42,640 nt of DNA from Prevotella sp. GTDB lineage: Bacteria; Bacteroidota; Bacteroidia; Bacteroidales; Bacteroidaceae. Below the pieces are notes generated by a model. That model did no database searches and had not been told where the DNA came from. It saw nothing but the letters and a program-made list of their open reading frames with translations. Location of the stretch: NCBI GenBank assembly GCA_017389705.1, contig JAFPEE010000148.1:1-42640 (forward strand). Direction: 5' to 3'. Within the stretch, counting starts at the first letter, position 1. Each line of letters starts with the position of its first letter. The translations under genes were made by a program, and so were the position numbers. Shown here in pieces: positions 1 through 10,546 of this stretch.

Positions 1-30
1 ACAGCTGGGTGCTTCTACACATACTACAAC

Positions 31-72
31 AAAAAAGAATCGCATTGTACCCGTAATGGGAACAATGCGATT
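31..72 (-). terminator. Rho-independent terminator of the ATP synthase operon
   Basis: An 11-bp perfect stem (AATCGCATTGT at 38-48 with ACAATGCGATT at 62-72) encloses a further CCC/GGG pairing (50-52 with 58-60) and a GTAAT loop. On the minus strand it is followed by a run of six T (complement of 31-36). It lies about 30 bases after the atpG stop, so it should end the atp transcript. Bases 1-30 hold nothing I can name. Confidence 0.85.
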
Positions 73-102
73 TCCTTTGTTATTAAGAGAATCTGAAATG
101 GT

Positions 103-1080
103 TCAATTGTTTACGCTACCGCCAACAATATCGAGCAGCTCGCTGGTGATGGCTTGCTGACGACCCTTGTTGTACTGCAGGTTCAACAGACGCAACAGCT
201 CATCGGCATTGTCAGTAGCTGTCTGCATGGCCACCATACGTGCAGCATGCTCTGATGCTACGCTGTCCAGCAAGGCCGTGTAGAGCATCAGGTGAGCCAT
301 CTTGGGGATGAGCTGTGAGAGCACGGTATCCATGTCTGGCTCCACGATGAAGTTGTCGTTCAGCGGCACCACTTCCTTGCCTTCGGCATCCACCTTCTTC
401 TTTGTACGACGGTTCTTCTTCAGGTACTCCTGACTCTCCTTCGTGGCTGCAATCGACGTCAGGTCGCGCTCATGGTCACGTTCCAGCTCTGACTCGATGT
501 CAATTGGCAGAAAGGTCTTGTTGGTAAGTATCTGAGAGCCTGCCGACTTAAAGTGGTGGTAGATGAGCTCTACGCGGTCTATCTTGCCCTCATAGAATTT
601 CTCACCCAGCTCCATGGCAATGTCGATACACTCGCGAACGTTGGGATGGTCGACAAGAGCGGCATAGTCGCCCTTGACGTCGTAGCCCAGCTTGCGAGCC
701 TTCTCGGCCACCTTGCGACCTATGGGATAGACCTCGACACTACCCTGCCCTAACTCGTTCTGATAGGCCTCCACGGTACGCATCATCATCTTGATGATGT
801 TGGCATTGAAGCCACCGCAAAGCGACGAGTTGGAGGAGAACACCACCAGCGCCACACGCTTGACAGGGCGCTCCTGGTCGAAGACGGTCTGTGCCTCGGC
901 CTCGGCTGCCAGGAACGATTTGAGGATATGCTCGAGCAAGGTCTCGTAGGGCAGCATGTTCTGGATAGCCACCTGCGCATGGTGCAGCTTGGAGCTGGCC
1001 ACCATCTTCATGGCAGAGGTAATCTTTCGCGTGCTGTTGACCGAGGCAATGCGGCCTTTAATTTCTTTCAGGCTTGGCAT
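103..1080 (-). CDS. atpG: ATP synthase F1 subunit gamma
   Basis: This is the central rotor shaft of F1, which couples rotation of the c-ring to catalysis in the alpha/beta hexamer. The N-terminus MPSLKEIKGRIASVNSTRKI and the C-terminal stretch around NKGRQQAITSELLDIVGG are the two family-typical coiled helices. At 325 aa it is longer than the usual 285-290 aa. The excess is a charged insertion at about residues 205-250 (basic RRTKKK followed by an acidic part) that I take to be a Bacteroidetes-type insertion. It is the last gene of the operon, six bases after the atpA stop, and is followed by a clear terminator. Confidence 0.97.
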   Translation of the reverse strand: MPSLKEIKGRIASVNSTRKITSAMKMVASSKLHHAQVAIQNMLPYETLLEHILKSFLAAEAEAQTVFDQERPVKRVALVVFSSNSSLCGGFNANIIKMMMRTVEAYQNELGQGSVEVYPIGRKVAEKARKLGYDVKGDYAALVDHPNVRECIDIAMELGEKFYEGKIDRVELIYHHFKSAGSQILTNKTFLPIDIESELERDHERDLTSIAATKESQEYLKKNRRTKKKVDAEGKEVVPLNDNFIVEPDMDTVLSQLIPKMAHLMLYTALLDSVASEHAARMVAMQTATDNADELLRLLNLQYNKGRQQAITSELLDIVGGSVNN

Positions 1081-1086
1081 AGGCTC

Positions 1087-2673
1087 TTAGTTTTTATACG
1101 TTCCGGCAATATCAGCCATGATGGCCTCAATCTTCTGGGTCGTAGCGTCGTCAATCTTTCCGGCTGCCAGCGTCTCGATAACTTCAGGAGCCGACATACG
1201 CAGCTTGTCGAGGAACTGTCCCTGACACTCACGTACCTTGTCGATAGGTACCTCGCGCATCAGTCCGTGGACACCACAATACAGGATAGCTACCTGCTCG
1301 CCTACGGGCATGGGGCTGTACTGGGGCTGAATGAGCAACTGGTTGTTCTTACGTCCGCGGTCCAGCGTCATAGCCGTCACAGCATCCATATCTGAGGAGA
1401 ACTTCGAGAAGGCCTCCAACTCACGATACTGAGCCTGGTCAATCTTCAGGGTACCAGCCACCTTCTTCATAGACTTAATCTGTGCCGAGCCACCTACACG
1501 GGATACGGAAATACCTACGTTGATGGCCGGACGGAAACCCTGGTTGAAGAGGTCGGATTCAAGGAAAATCTGTCCGTCGGTAATAGAAATCACGTTCGTC
1601 GGGATGTAAGCCGATACGTCGCCAGCCTGAGTCTCGATGATAGGCAGAGCTGTCAGCGAACCGCCACCCTTCACATGGCCCTTCATACACTCGGGCAGGT
1701 CATTCATCTGCTCGGCAACCTCCTGCTGCTCGTTCATCTTGGCAGCACGCTCCAACAGACGAGAGTGCAAGTAGAAGACGTCACCGGGATAAGCCTCACG
1801 TCCTGAAGGACGGCGCAGAATCAGCGATACCTCACGGTAGGCCACAGCCTGCTTAGACAGGTCGTCGTATACTACCAGCGCGGGCAGACCACGATCGCGG
1901 AAATACTCGCCAATGGCAGCACCTGCAAAAGGTGCATAGTACTGCATAGCTGCAGGGTCAGCTGCTGTAGCAGCCACCACAATGGTGTATGGCATAGCGC
2001 CATGCTCCTTGAGGGTCTGTACGAGGGTTGCCACAGTAGAGGCCTTCTGGCCAATGGCTACATAGATACAATAGACGGGCTTGCCAGCCTCATAGAAACT
2101 TTTCTGATTGATGATGGTGTCGACAGCAATAGCGGTCTTACCTGTCTGGCGGTCACCAATGATAAGCTCACGCTGTCCACGACCTATGGGAATCATGGAG
2201 TCGATGGCCTTCAGACCAGTCTGCAGCGGCTCCTTCACGGGCTGACGGTAGATAACGCCTGGTGCCTTGCGGTCCAACGGCATTTCGAAAGCTCCCGTGA
2301 GGTCGATGTCACCCTTGCCGTCGACAGCCTGTCCCAGCGGATTGATGACACGGCCCAGCATGTTGTCGTTGACGCGGATAGAGGCAATGCGCTTGGTGCG
2401 CTTCACCACCATACCCTCCTTGATGCCTGACGTGGTGCCAAGGAGCACACAACCGACGTTGTCTTCCTCCAAGTTCATCACGATGGCCATCGTGCCGTTC
2501 TCAAACTCGAGCAGCTCGTTAGCCTCGGCATTGCGGAGTCCATAGATGCGAGCCACACCGTCACTGACGGTAAGCACCGTTCCTACCTCGTCGAACTGCT
2601 CAGGATTCTGAATACCTTTCAGCTGTTCAAGCAGCACCTGGGATACTTCGCTTGGTTTAATTTTATCTGACAT
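1087..2673 (-). CDS. atpA: ATP synthase F1 subunit alpha
   Basis: This is the non-catalytic nucleotide-binding subunit of the F1 hexamer, 528 aa. The Walker A sequence GDRQTGKT is at residues 173-180 and the arginine finger lies in [10 protein letters not shown] (Arg392). The N-terminal beta-barrel domain (about 25-95), the nucleotide-binding domain and the C-terminal helical domain are all present. A stretch after residue 312 ([18 protein letters not shown]) is longer than in enterobacterial alpha subunits. The gene lies between atpH and atpG. Its upstream gap of 27 bases is a repetitive tract of GTAAAA-like words on the coding strand, which may help translation. Confidence 0.98.
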   Translation of the reverse strand: MSDKIKPSEVSQVLLEQLKGIQNPEQFDEVGTVLTVSDGVARIYGLRNAEANELLEFENGTMAIVMNLEEDNVGCVLLGTTSGIKEGMVVKRTKRIASIRVNDNMLGRVINPLGQAVDGKGDIDLTGAFEMPLDRKAPGVIYRQPVKEPLQTGLKAIDSMIPIGRGQRELIIGDRQTGKTAIAVDTIINQKSFYEAGKPVYCIYVAIGQKASTVATLVQTLKEHGAMPYTIVVAATAADPAAMQYYAPFAGAAIGEYFRDRGLPALVVYDDLSKQAVAYREVSLILRRPSGREAYPGDVFYLHSRLLERAAKMNEQQEVAEQMNDLPECMKGHVKGGGSLTALPIIETQAGDVSAYIPTNVISITDGQIFLESDLFNQGFRPAINVGISVSRVGGSAQIKSMKKVAGTLKIDQAQYRELEAFSKFSSDMDAVTAMTLDRGRKNNQLLIQPQYSPMPVGEQVAILYCGVHGLMREVPIDKVRECQGQFLDKLRMSAPEVIETLAAGKIDDATTQKIEAIMADIAGTYKN

Positions 2674-2700
2674 AGTTTACTCTTTTACTTTTTTACCTTT

Positions 2701-3243
2701 TTACTTTTTCAAGGTGTTGAGAATGTTGTTGAGCTTCGACTTGACACTCGCATCCATACGATAGGTGTCATATTCGAGAATGAAGCCACCGATAATGTCG
2801 GGGTTCACCTCGGTCTCAAACTCGACAGTACCATTAGTCTTGCTCTCCACCATCTGGCGCATCTTCTGCTCGATCTGAACAGACACGCGGGCGGCAGTAG
2901 TGAGCTTGCCACGGATGACGTTCTTCTGCTTGCGGTAAAGCGTCACATACGAGTTGGCCATAAACTGTATCATGTTCTCGCGGTCTTCCTTCAGCACCAG
3001 GGCGATGAAGGCCTTGGACAGCTCACATGGCTTCTCGCCACAGGCTGCCAGGAGTAGCGACTCCTTTTTGTCCTTTGAGAGCATGGGATTGTCTATCGTC
3101 TGGCGCAATGCGGGAACGTCGACATAGCTCTTGGCCAACGTCATCATGTCCTGATAGACGATGTCCTCGAACTTGGCATCTGTTGCACTCTTCAAGAGCG
3201 CCCTCGCATATCTGACCGATATTACTCCAATATCCATACGCAA
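2701..3243 (-). CDS. atpH: ATP synthase F1 subunit delta
   Basis: This is the peripheral stalk subunit that ties the b-subunits to the top of the alpha/beta hexamer, 180 aa, the usual size for the family. The N-terminal helical domain begins MDIGVISVRYARALLKSA. The C-terminal part contains the typical ending with a conserved Gly-Gly segment (NPDIIGGFILEYDTYRMDAS) that docks on b. There are two possible starts, M1 and M3. It lies between atpF (nine-base gap) and atpA, the expected place for delta in F-type operons. Confidence 0.94.
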   Translation of the reverse strand: MRMDIGVISVRYARALLKSATDAKFEDIVYQDMMTLAKSYVDVPALRQTIDNPMLSKDKKESLLLAACGEKPCELSKAFIALVLKEDRENMIQFMANSYVTLYRKQKNVIRGKLTTAARVSVQIEQKMRQMVESKTNGTVEFETEVNPDIIGGFILEYDTYRMDASVKSKLNNILNTLKK

Positions 3244-3252
3244 CTCATGATT

Positions 3253-3747
3253 TTATTTTGCAGAGACTTCATCCAGCATACGGTCAATCAAATCCATCTG
3301 CGATTTGTCGTCCTTGAGTTTTTCCCTGAGGACTTTCTCGGCGATTTCAACGCTCAGCGTAGCAACCTGCTGACGGATGTCGGCAATGGCAGCCTTTTTC
3401 TCCTGTTCGATAGCGGCTTTCGCCTCGTCCAGCAGTCGGGCGCCTTCGCTGCGAGCTTTGTCCTGCGCCTTCTCTACGATGGCGTCGCGTGTCTCTGCAG
3501 CCTCTTTGAGTATCTGAGCCTGCTTTTCGCGCGCCTCCTGCAAAATGGATTCGCCTTCTTTCTGAATATTGGCCAGACGCTCGTTGGCCTCATGGGCCTT
3601 CTTCAGCGATGCGTCGATATAGTCCTTACGATCGAGCTCCATCTTGACGATAACGGGGAATCCCCATTTCCACAAGATGAAGAGCACGATGATAAACACC
3701 AGCGCCATCCAGAACAGTAATCCAAAATCAGGCGTTATTAATGACAT
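3253..3747 (-). CDS. atpF: ATP synthase Fo subunit b
   Basis: This is the peripheral stalk dimer subunit, 164 aa. One N-terminal membrane segment (about residues 8-28, rich in Leu, Phe, Ile and Val, ending LFILWKWG) is followed by a long charged helix with many Glu, Lys, Ala and Gln residues. That is the expected single-anchor plus coiled-coil layout of a b subunit. It sits between the c subunit gene atpE and delta gene atpH, matching the standard order. Confidence 0.96.
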   Translation of the reverse strand: MSLITPDFGLLFWMALVFIIVLFILWKWGFPVIVKMELDRKDYIDASLKKAHEANERLANIQKEGESILQEAREKQAQILKEAAETRDAIVEKAQDKARSEGARLLDEAKAAIEQEKKAAIADIRQQVATLSVEIAEKVLREKLKDDKSQMDLIDRMLDEVSAK

Positions 3748-3797
3748 AAGCTGTAAATGAAATTACTAACTTCTTTGAAAATTTATACTTTGCCGGC

Positions 3798-4067
<270 letters not shown>

Positions 4068-4085
4068 TTAATTGCTTATTGATTC

Positions 4086-5168
4086 TTATGCACTTTTTGC
4101 TTCGTGCTCATGCACGTGAGCGAGAGAGATGAATACTGCCGATAGCATGGTGAACACCATAGCCTGGATGAAGCACACCAGCACCTCGAGCAGCATCATA
4201 AAGATACTCATAGCAACGCTGACGGGTACCATGGCCACACCAGCTGCTGCGTGGATGCCATACATGACGAAAATCAGACACGTCAGCGAGATGGCTATGG
4301 CATGTCCTGCCATCATGTTGGCAAAGAGACGGATCATCAGGGCCAAGGGCTTGGTAAAGATACCAAACAGCTCGATGAATGGCATCAGAGGGACAGGAGC
4401 CTTCAGCCATGTGGGCACATCGGGCCAGAAGATTTCCTTCCAGTACTCCTTGGTTCCCGTCACGTTGGTAACAATGAACGTACAGAACGCCAGGAACAGC
4501 GTGCAGGCGATATTTCCTGTTAGGTTACCACCACCAGGAGGGAAAGGCATCACACCCATCACGTTGGCCACGAAGATAAAGAAGAAACACGTCAGCAGGT
4601 AAGGGGCATACTTGGGGGCCTCTTTGCCGAGAATGCTTTCGATAATGTCGTGGTAGACGTACATGATGAACATGTGCATGAATCCCGTGAATCCCGTAGG
4701 AGCAGGATCGTCGATCTTATGCTTCTTGCACCAGCGTGCCGGTATCAGCACACAAAGCAGCAGCAAGATGGCATCGATGAAGAGCACCATCACCGTCTTC
4801 GTTATCGAGATGTCGATGGGACGCACTTCCTGTCCGCCAATCATCTCCACAATCTTGTCCTTGTTGGCCTCGCTGCCTGATATATAGAGTCCGTAGGGAC
4901 CAGGACGGTTGCCCTGGGCATCAGCATGATGCTCAAACTGCGACGAGCAGAACACATGCCACCCTGTAGAACTCTTCACGATGACAGGAAGATGGATGAT
5001 AACAGGCTTTCCGCCGATATCAGTAACGTGCCACTCATAGGAGTCCTGGATATGTCCAAACAAGATACCCTGCAGGTCTATCCCCTCCTTTTTCTCCTCG
5101 GCAGCTTGGGCCGGAAGAAGGGCAAAGAGCATCAAGGCGATGCAGAGAAGTGGTTTGAAATATTTCAT
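4086..5168 (-). CDS. atpB: ATP synthase Fo subunit a, with N-terminal extension
   Basis: This is the stator channel subunit that carries ions to and from the c-ring. At 360 aa it is longer than the roughly 240-270 aa of many bacteria. The extra part is N-terminal: a signal-peptide-like start (residues 1-22, ending PAQA) and then a polar segment of about 110 residues before the first membrane helix, likely facing the periplasm. The essential arginine is Arg280 in the sequence LALMIRLFANMMAGHAI. Five or more hydrophobic helices follow residue 130. The extension looks like the Bacteroidetes form of the subunit. Confidence 0.96.
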   Translation of the reverse strand: MKYFKPLLCIALMLFALLPAQAAEEKKEGIDLQGILFGHIQDSYEWHVTDIGGKPVIIHLPVIVKSSTGWHVFCSSQFEHHADAQGNRPGPYGLYISGSEANKDKIVEMIGGQEVRPIDISITKTVMVLFIDAILLLLCVLIPARWCKKHKIDDPAPTGFTGFMHMFIMYVYHDIIESILGKEAPKYAPYLLTCFFFIFVANVMGVMPFPPGGGNLTGNIACTLFLAFCTFIVTNVTGTKEYWKEIFWPDVPTWLKAPVPLMPFIELFGIFTKPLALMIRLFANMMAGHAIAISLTCLIFVMYGIHAAAGVAMVPVSVAMSIFMMLLEVLVCFIQAMVFTMLSAVFISLAHVHEHEAKSA

Positions 5169-5171
5169 TAT

Positions 5172-5474
5172 CTAACTTTGTATTGTTTTACTTTTTTTCT
5201 GTGAACGGATGAAGAACACCACGTCGAATATCAGCATCAGCAGATAGCAGATTGAGAAGGTGACAACGAAAGTCATACGCCACTGGCGGTCTTTGACGAT
5301 GAAGAGGAATATAATCACCACCAACGCTGCCGAGAGCATTCTCAGTACCATCGCCACCAAAGCATAGAGCGTCAGCGCCCGTTCTGAGTTGCGTATGGTT
5401 CGATAGCCAGCCACGAAAACCAGCGTGGCAAATAGCGCGTAGGCAACGCTAATGGCTATGCTTGTTGCTATCAC
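5172..5474 (-). CDS. Small membrane protein in the ATP synthase operon (AtpI-like position)
   Basis: The 100-aa protein has three hydrophobic segments at about residues 3-23, 34-60 and 68-90, with basic loops (RTIRNSER, KDRQWR) and a basic C-terminal tail. It lies between atpC and atpB, three bases before atpB. AtpI/UncI, which helps c-ring assembly in other bacteria, takes a comparable place next to atpB, but I see no clear AtpI sequence motif. Function is inferred from position only; it could be an assembly factor or an accessory Fo protein. Confidence 0.8.
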   Translation of the reverse strand: MIATSIAISVAYALFATLVFVAGYRTIRNSERALTLYALVAMVLRMLSAALVVIIFLFIVKDRQWRMTFVVTFSICYLLMLIFDVVFFIRSQKKSKTIQS

Positions 5475-5496
5475 TGTTTCAAAGAACTAATGCTAC

Positions 5497-5742
5497 CTAG
5501 TCGACTTCTACGCAGAGACTTACCTCGTTCTGCTGTACCTCTACAAATCCGCCAAGGATGTCCAGCTGTACCTTCTCACCCTTAGGCAGTCCGTATTCTA
5601 CCACACCCTTGCCCAGTGTTGAGATGATAGGAGCATGGCCCGTGAGAATCTCAAACTGGCCCATCGAGCCAGGCACGAGCACGCTGCTGACTTCTCCGTC
5701 GTAGGCGATTCTTTCCGGTGTGACAATCTTGAGCTTCAACAT
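5497..5742 (-). CDS. atpC: ATP synthase F1 subunit epsilon, short form
   Basis: This is a rotor subunit bound to gamma, only 81 aa. It contains the N-terminal beta-sandwich domain (LKLKIVTPER start, GQFEILTGHAPIIS, LGGFVEV) and stops at ..VEVD. The C-terminal two-helix domain that inhibits ATP hydrolysis in the usual 130-140 aa epsilon is absent. The stop codon is clean and the next gene starts 22 bases later with no matching helix sequence, so this looks like a natural short form, not a frameshift. It directly follows atpD. Confidence 0.95.
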   Translation of the reverse strand: MLKLKIVTPERIAYDGEVSSVLVPGSMGQFEILTGHAPIISTLGKGVVEYGLPKGEKVQLDILGGFVEVQQNEVSLCVEVD

Positions 5743-5768
5743 ATTTGCTATAATATAAGTTATATGTT

Positions 5769-7331
<1,563 letters not shown>

Positions 7332-7348
7332 TTAGTCAATAATGTGGG

Positions 7349-7379
7349 CAAAGATACAAAAAAAATCCCTTTCTACGAA
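7349..7379 (-). promoter_or_regulatory. Probable promoter of the ATP synthase operon
   Basis: On the minus strand TATCTTTG (7356 down to 7349) matches the Bacteroidetes -7 consensus TAnnTTTG. A weak -33 element (TTCG, 7379-7376) lies 19 bases upstream. Predicted transcription begins near 7343, leaving a leader of about 50 bases before atpD. The surrounding 7300-7440 is rich in A and T tracts. Confidence 0.5.
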
Positions 7380-7520
7380 AAAAATTCCCACTTTTTTTCG
7401 AAAATGACAAAAAACAGGCTAAAAAAGACATTTCATTTCTGCTAAGGCATTGTGACATTAAAATCAAGCCCAAATTGCCGGTTTTACAACACCCCTAAAG
7501 CGCAGAACTAAGATTTGAAC

Positions 7521-7592
7521 GGAGCAGAACCCTTCTCCAAACGGAGCAAACTACATGTCTGCACGGTTCAGAGAAGGGTTCTGGACGGCTCC
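7521..7592. repeat. Long inverted repeat downstream of pfkA
   Basis: A 13-bp perfect inverted repeat (CAGAACCCTTCTC at 7525-7537 and GAGAAGGGTTCTG at 7571-7583) is flanked by outer arms GGAGC (7521-7525) and GCTCC (7588-7592). The arms enclose a 33-base loop. It lies 16-87 bases past the pfkA stop. There is no T-run after it on the minus strand, so a simple intrinsic terminator is not certain. Together with the atp promoter it accounts for the 312-base gap 7296-7607; the rest is AT-rich with no gene visible. Confidence 0.7.
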
Positions 7593-7607
7593 CCAAAAAT
7601 CTCAGGT

Positions 7608-8585
7608 TTAGATGCTCAACTCGTCGAGGACTCTGATAAGTTTCTTGTTAAAGGGCTTGTCGGTACGAATACACTCGCTAAAAGGCACATAAACCACTTC
7701 ATTATTACGTACACCCACCATCACATTGCGCTGTCCCTGCAGGATAGCTTCAATGGCTCCCACGCCCGTTCGGCTGGCCAGGATACGGTCGTGAGCAGAG
7801 GGTGAACCACCTCGTTGCAGATGGCCTAGGATGGAGACGCGCACATCAAACTCGGGGAATTCCTTCTTCACACGGTCAGCATAATAAAGGGCACCACACT
7901 TGGGACTCTCCGACACGATGACAATACATGACTTCTTTGACTTACGGATGCCGCGACCCATGAAGGCGGCCAACTGGTCTTCCTCCATCATCTCCTCAGG
8001 GATGATGGCAGCCTCTGCACCACAGGCAATAGCTGAGTTCTGAGCAAGGAAGCCGGCATCACGGCCCATAACCTCAACGAAGAATATACGCTCGTGAGAG
8101 TTTGCCGTGTCGCGGATGCGGTCCACACACTCCATGATGGTATTCATGGTGGTGTCGTAGCCGATGGTAGAGTCGGTTCCGTAGAGGTCGTTATCGATGG
8201 TGCCAGGTAGTCCGATGACGGGGAAGTTAAACTCCATGCCGAAGTTACGGGCACCCGTCAGCGAGCCATTGCCACCGATGACCACCAGAGCATCGATTTC
8301 TTCCTTCTGGCAGGTCTCATAGGCCTTCTGCATGCCCTCCGGTGTCATGAACTCCTTGGAACGGGCGGTCTTCAGGATGGTACCACCCTTGGTGATGATA
8401 CCTGACACATTCTCGGTGGTGAAGGGCTTCACCTCACCCTTGATGAGTCCGTCGTAGCCACGATAGATGCCCTTAATGTTAAACTGGTTGTAAATACCTG
8501 CGCGGGTGACGGCACGGATGGCCGCGTTCATGCCAGGAGCATCGCCTCCCGACGTGAGAATACCGATAGTCTTAATCTTGCTCAT
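7608..8585 (-). CDS. pfkA: 6-phosphofructokinase (PfkA type)
   Basis: Phosphorylates fructose 6-phosphate in glycolysis; 325 aa, normal size. It shows the nucleotide-binding start [13 protein letters not shown] (8-20), the catalytic GTIDND (128-133) and the substrate segment MGRDAG. The phosphate-donor motif, GGDGS in well studied ATP-dependent enzymes, reads GGNGS at 104-108, so the usual Asp is Asn106. The Gly that follows it, associated with ATP rather than pyrophosphate use, is kept, so ATP use is inferred. It lies 47 bases after nhaD and is probably cotranscribed with it. Confidence 0.95.
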   Translation of the reverse strand: MSKIKTIGILTSGGDAPGMNAAIRAVTRAGIYNQFNIKGIYRGYDGLIKGEVKPFTTENVSGIITKGGTILKTARSKEFMTPEGMQKAYETCQKEEIDALVVIGGNGSLTGARNFGMEFNFPVIGLPGTIDNDLYGTDSTIGYDTTMNTIMECVDRIRDTANSHERIFFVEVMGRDAGFLAQNSAIACGAEAAIIPEEMMEEDQLAAFMGRGIRKSKKSCIVIVSESPKCGALYYADRVKKEFPEFDVRVSILGHLQRGGSPSAHDRILASRTGVGAIEAILQGQRNVMVGVRNNEVVYVPFSECIRTDKPFNKKLIRVLDELSI

Positions 8586-8632
8586 AGTATGTTAGTTTTT
8601 AGACATTAAACATTAAGCTTAAAATTCAATCT

Positions 8633-10006
8633 TTAAATATTAATGAAATAGAGTTCGAGCCAGAGGGCTATATAGCCGAGAATCCAGCCAAGAAGAACCT
8701 TAGGGGTAAGGTGCTTGACGTACCAGCCCAGGTGGACATGTTCCATCTTCATGAGGGCTATGCCGCTGATGCTGCCCACAGAGAGCAGACAACCACCTAC
8801 TGCCGTAGAATAGGCAATGATACTCCAGTAAGCACCGTTGACAGAAACATCACCCACGCCCACCTGATAGAGTGAAATATTGGATATGGCTATGGTGAAG
8901 GAGTCGACGACAGCACTCAGCAGACCTGCACCAATGCCCATAAGCCATACGTCGTGGATATAAGTATCGAACCAGTCGGCAACATCGCCCCAGACGCCTG
9001 TCTCGGTGATGACACCCATACCCAACATAATGCCCATAATAAAGAGCATCTGCTGCAGAGCACCATACTGCAACGACATTGGTATGCGACGCCCTGTCAT
9101 CTGGTCGGCAGCCATGAGTTTGCGGTTGAATGCCTCGTTGATGACCCACAGCACAGAAAGCACGCAGAGGGCTCCGAGGAAGGGTGCTAGCTTGGTGATG
9201 TTATGGAACGTAGGAATGAACCACAAACCGCCAATACCCACGATGAGCATAACGACGCGCTGCCAGCGATTCAGACGGGTATCGTCGCCACGATAGGGAG
9301 ACGGACTCCAAGCTGTATCCAGATGGTTAGGCAGCTCTCTGTTGATAAGAATGGTAGGAATGACCCATGCCAACAGGGCAGGAACAGCCAGGAATGCCGA
9401 GAAGTGCGAGGCCGTCACAGCACCGTCTCCCCATAGGATGAGTCCCGTGGGGTCGCCAATGACGGTAAAGCAGCCGCCGCAGTTGGCTGCCAGCACGATG
9501 GCTGAACCAACATACATGCGCTGTCGCGAGTTCTGAAGGATGCTATGCATGATGACCAGCATGGTAATGGTGGTGGTCAGGTTGTCGAGGTTGGCAGAGA
9601 GAATAAAGGTAGCCAGGGTAATAGTCCATAGCAGGCGCTTGGAGTTGCGTGTGCGAATCCACTCCTTAATGAAGTCGAAGCAACCGTTATTATTCAACAG
9701 CTCCACGATAGCCATAGTAGCCAGCAAGAACATGACGATGGCAGCCGCCCTGCCCACATAGTTCAGGAATACCTTATTATATATAAAGAGCTTGACAGTC
9801 TCACTTGTTGCCGCTGTGCCATTGAGCCATTCCAGGTATTCTTCAGGGTGCTGGGCCATCACGAAGTCGGCTCCCCAACAGACATATACCACCCACCCCA
9901 CAGTTCCCAGGAACATGGCTATGGCGGCCTTATTCACTCCCGTCAGATGGCCTGTCGCTATCAGCAGATAGGACATTATCAACATGGTTACGATAATCAG
10001 CGTCAT
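8633..10006 (-). CDS. nhaD: Na+/H+ antiporter, NhaD type
   Basis: Integral inner-membrane antiporter that exports Na+ in exchange for protons; 457 aa with about a dozen hydrophobic segments. Family-typical segments are LSANLDNLTTTITMLVIMHSIL (about residues 137-158) and the Asn-Cys-Gly-Gly/GDPTG segment (about 174-187), both of the ion transporter (IT) superfamily to which NhaD belongs. A second polar membrane patch (VVDSFTIAISNISLY) lies in the C-terminal half. Upstream there is a -7-like promoter site; pfkA follows on the same strand. Confidence 0.9.
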   Translation of the reverse strand: MTLIIVTMLIMSYLLIATGHLTGVNKAAIAMFLGTVGWVVYVCWGADFVMAQHPEEYLEWLNGTAATSETVKLFIYNKVFLNYVGRAAAIVMFLLATMAIVELLNNNGCFDFIKEWIRTRNSKRLLWTITLATFILSANLDNLTTTITMLVIMHSILQNSRQRMYVGSAIVLAANCGGCFTVIGDPTGLILWGDGAVTASHFSAFLAVPALLAWVIPTILINRELPNHLDTAWSPSPYRGDDTRLNRWQRVVMLIVGIGGLWFIPTFHNITKLAPFLGALCVLSVLWVINEAFNRKLMAADQMTGRRIPMSLQYGALQQMLFIMGIMLGMGVITETGVWGDVADWFDTYIHDVWLMGIGAGLLSAVVDSFTIAISNISLYQVGVGDVSVNGAYWSIIAYSTAVGGCLLSVGSISGIALMKMEHVHLGWYVKHLTPKVLLGWILGYIALWLELYFINI

Positions 10007-10035
10007 GACTTGTTTACGTTTTTAGAATCCGATTG

Positions 10036-10043
10036 CAAAGTTA
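10036..10043 (-). promoter_or_regulatory. Candidate -7 element for nhaD
   Basis: TAACTTTG on the minus strand (10043 down to 10036) fits TAnnTTTG and ends 30 bases before the nhaD start codon. No good TTTG element is found 19-21 bases upstream, so the promoter is either weak or activator-dependent. Confidence 0.4.
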
Positions 10044-10084
10044 CGAAATAATTCTCAATTATGCATTCATTAAATCCAAATTAT

Positions 10085-10546
10085 TTAAATATTGATGCCA
10101 TAATGATTCTTTACCTCACTCATGACGAAGGTAGACTCCAGCGACGACAGTTGTTCTATCTCGCCCAACTTGTTTAGTACAAACTCCTGGTATTGCTTCA
10201 TGTCAGAGGCACGTACCTTGAGCAGGTAGTCGTACTGGCCTGAGGTGTTGTAACACTCGATAACCTCAGGGATGCGGTGTATCCGACGCGTGAAAGCATC
10301 GGCAATCTCGTGGTTTATCTGCTTAAGCTTCACCTTGCAGAACACCAACAGACCCTGATTGAGTTTCTCGGGGTTGAGCACTGCCACATACTTGGTAATA
10401 TAACCCAGTCGCTCCAGGCGCTTCTGTCGTTCAAAAACGGGGGTAGCGGTCAGGTGTACGGCATCCGCCAGCTCCTTGGTAGTCAGTTTTGAGTTCTTTT
10501 GCAGCGTCCTAAGTATCTGCAAATCAATGTCATCTAACGTGTACAT
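10085..10546 (-). CDS. Lrp/AsnC family transcriptional regulator
   Basis: A 153-aa DNA-binding regulator: N-terminal helix-turn-helix (LDDIDLQILRTLQKNSKLTT then AVHLTATPVFERQKRLERLG) followed by the RAM ligand-binding domain (about 70-150) ending NHYGINI. The frame is open upstream to 10654, but those 36 residues do not resemble the family and lie over the promoter, so I start at the Met of MYTLDDID. It is divergent from the metY-like and cysK genes and its promoter abuts theirs, so control by an amino acid (methionine or cysteine are the obvious candidates) is inferred. Confidence 0.93.
   Translation of the reverse strand: MYTLDDIDLQILRTLQKNSKLTTKELADAVHLTATPVFERQKRLERLGYITKYVAVLNPEKLNQGLLVFCKVKLKQINHEIADAFTRRIHRIPEVIECYNTSGQYDYLLKVRASDMKQYQEFVLNKLGEIEQLSSLESTFVMSEVKNHYGINI

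Noticed and set aside
5475-5500. Frameshift that cut off the C-terminal half of epsilon
   Set aside because: No helix-like remnant follows in any frame before the next gene; the short form fits the lineage.
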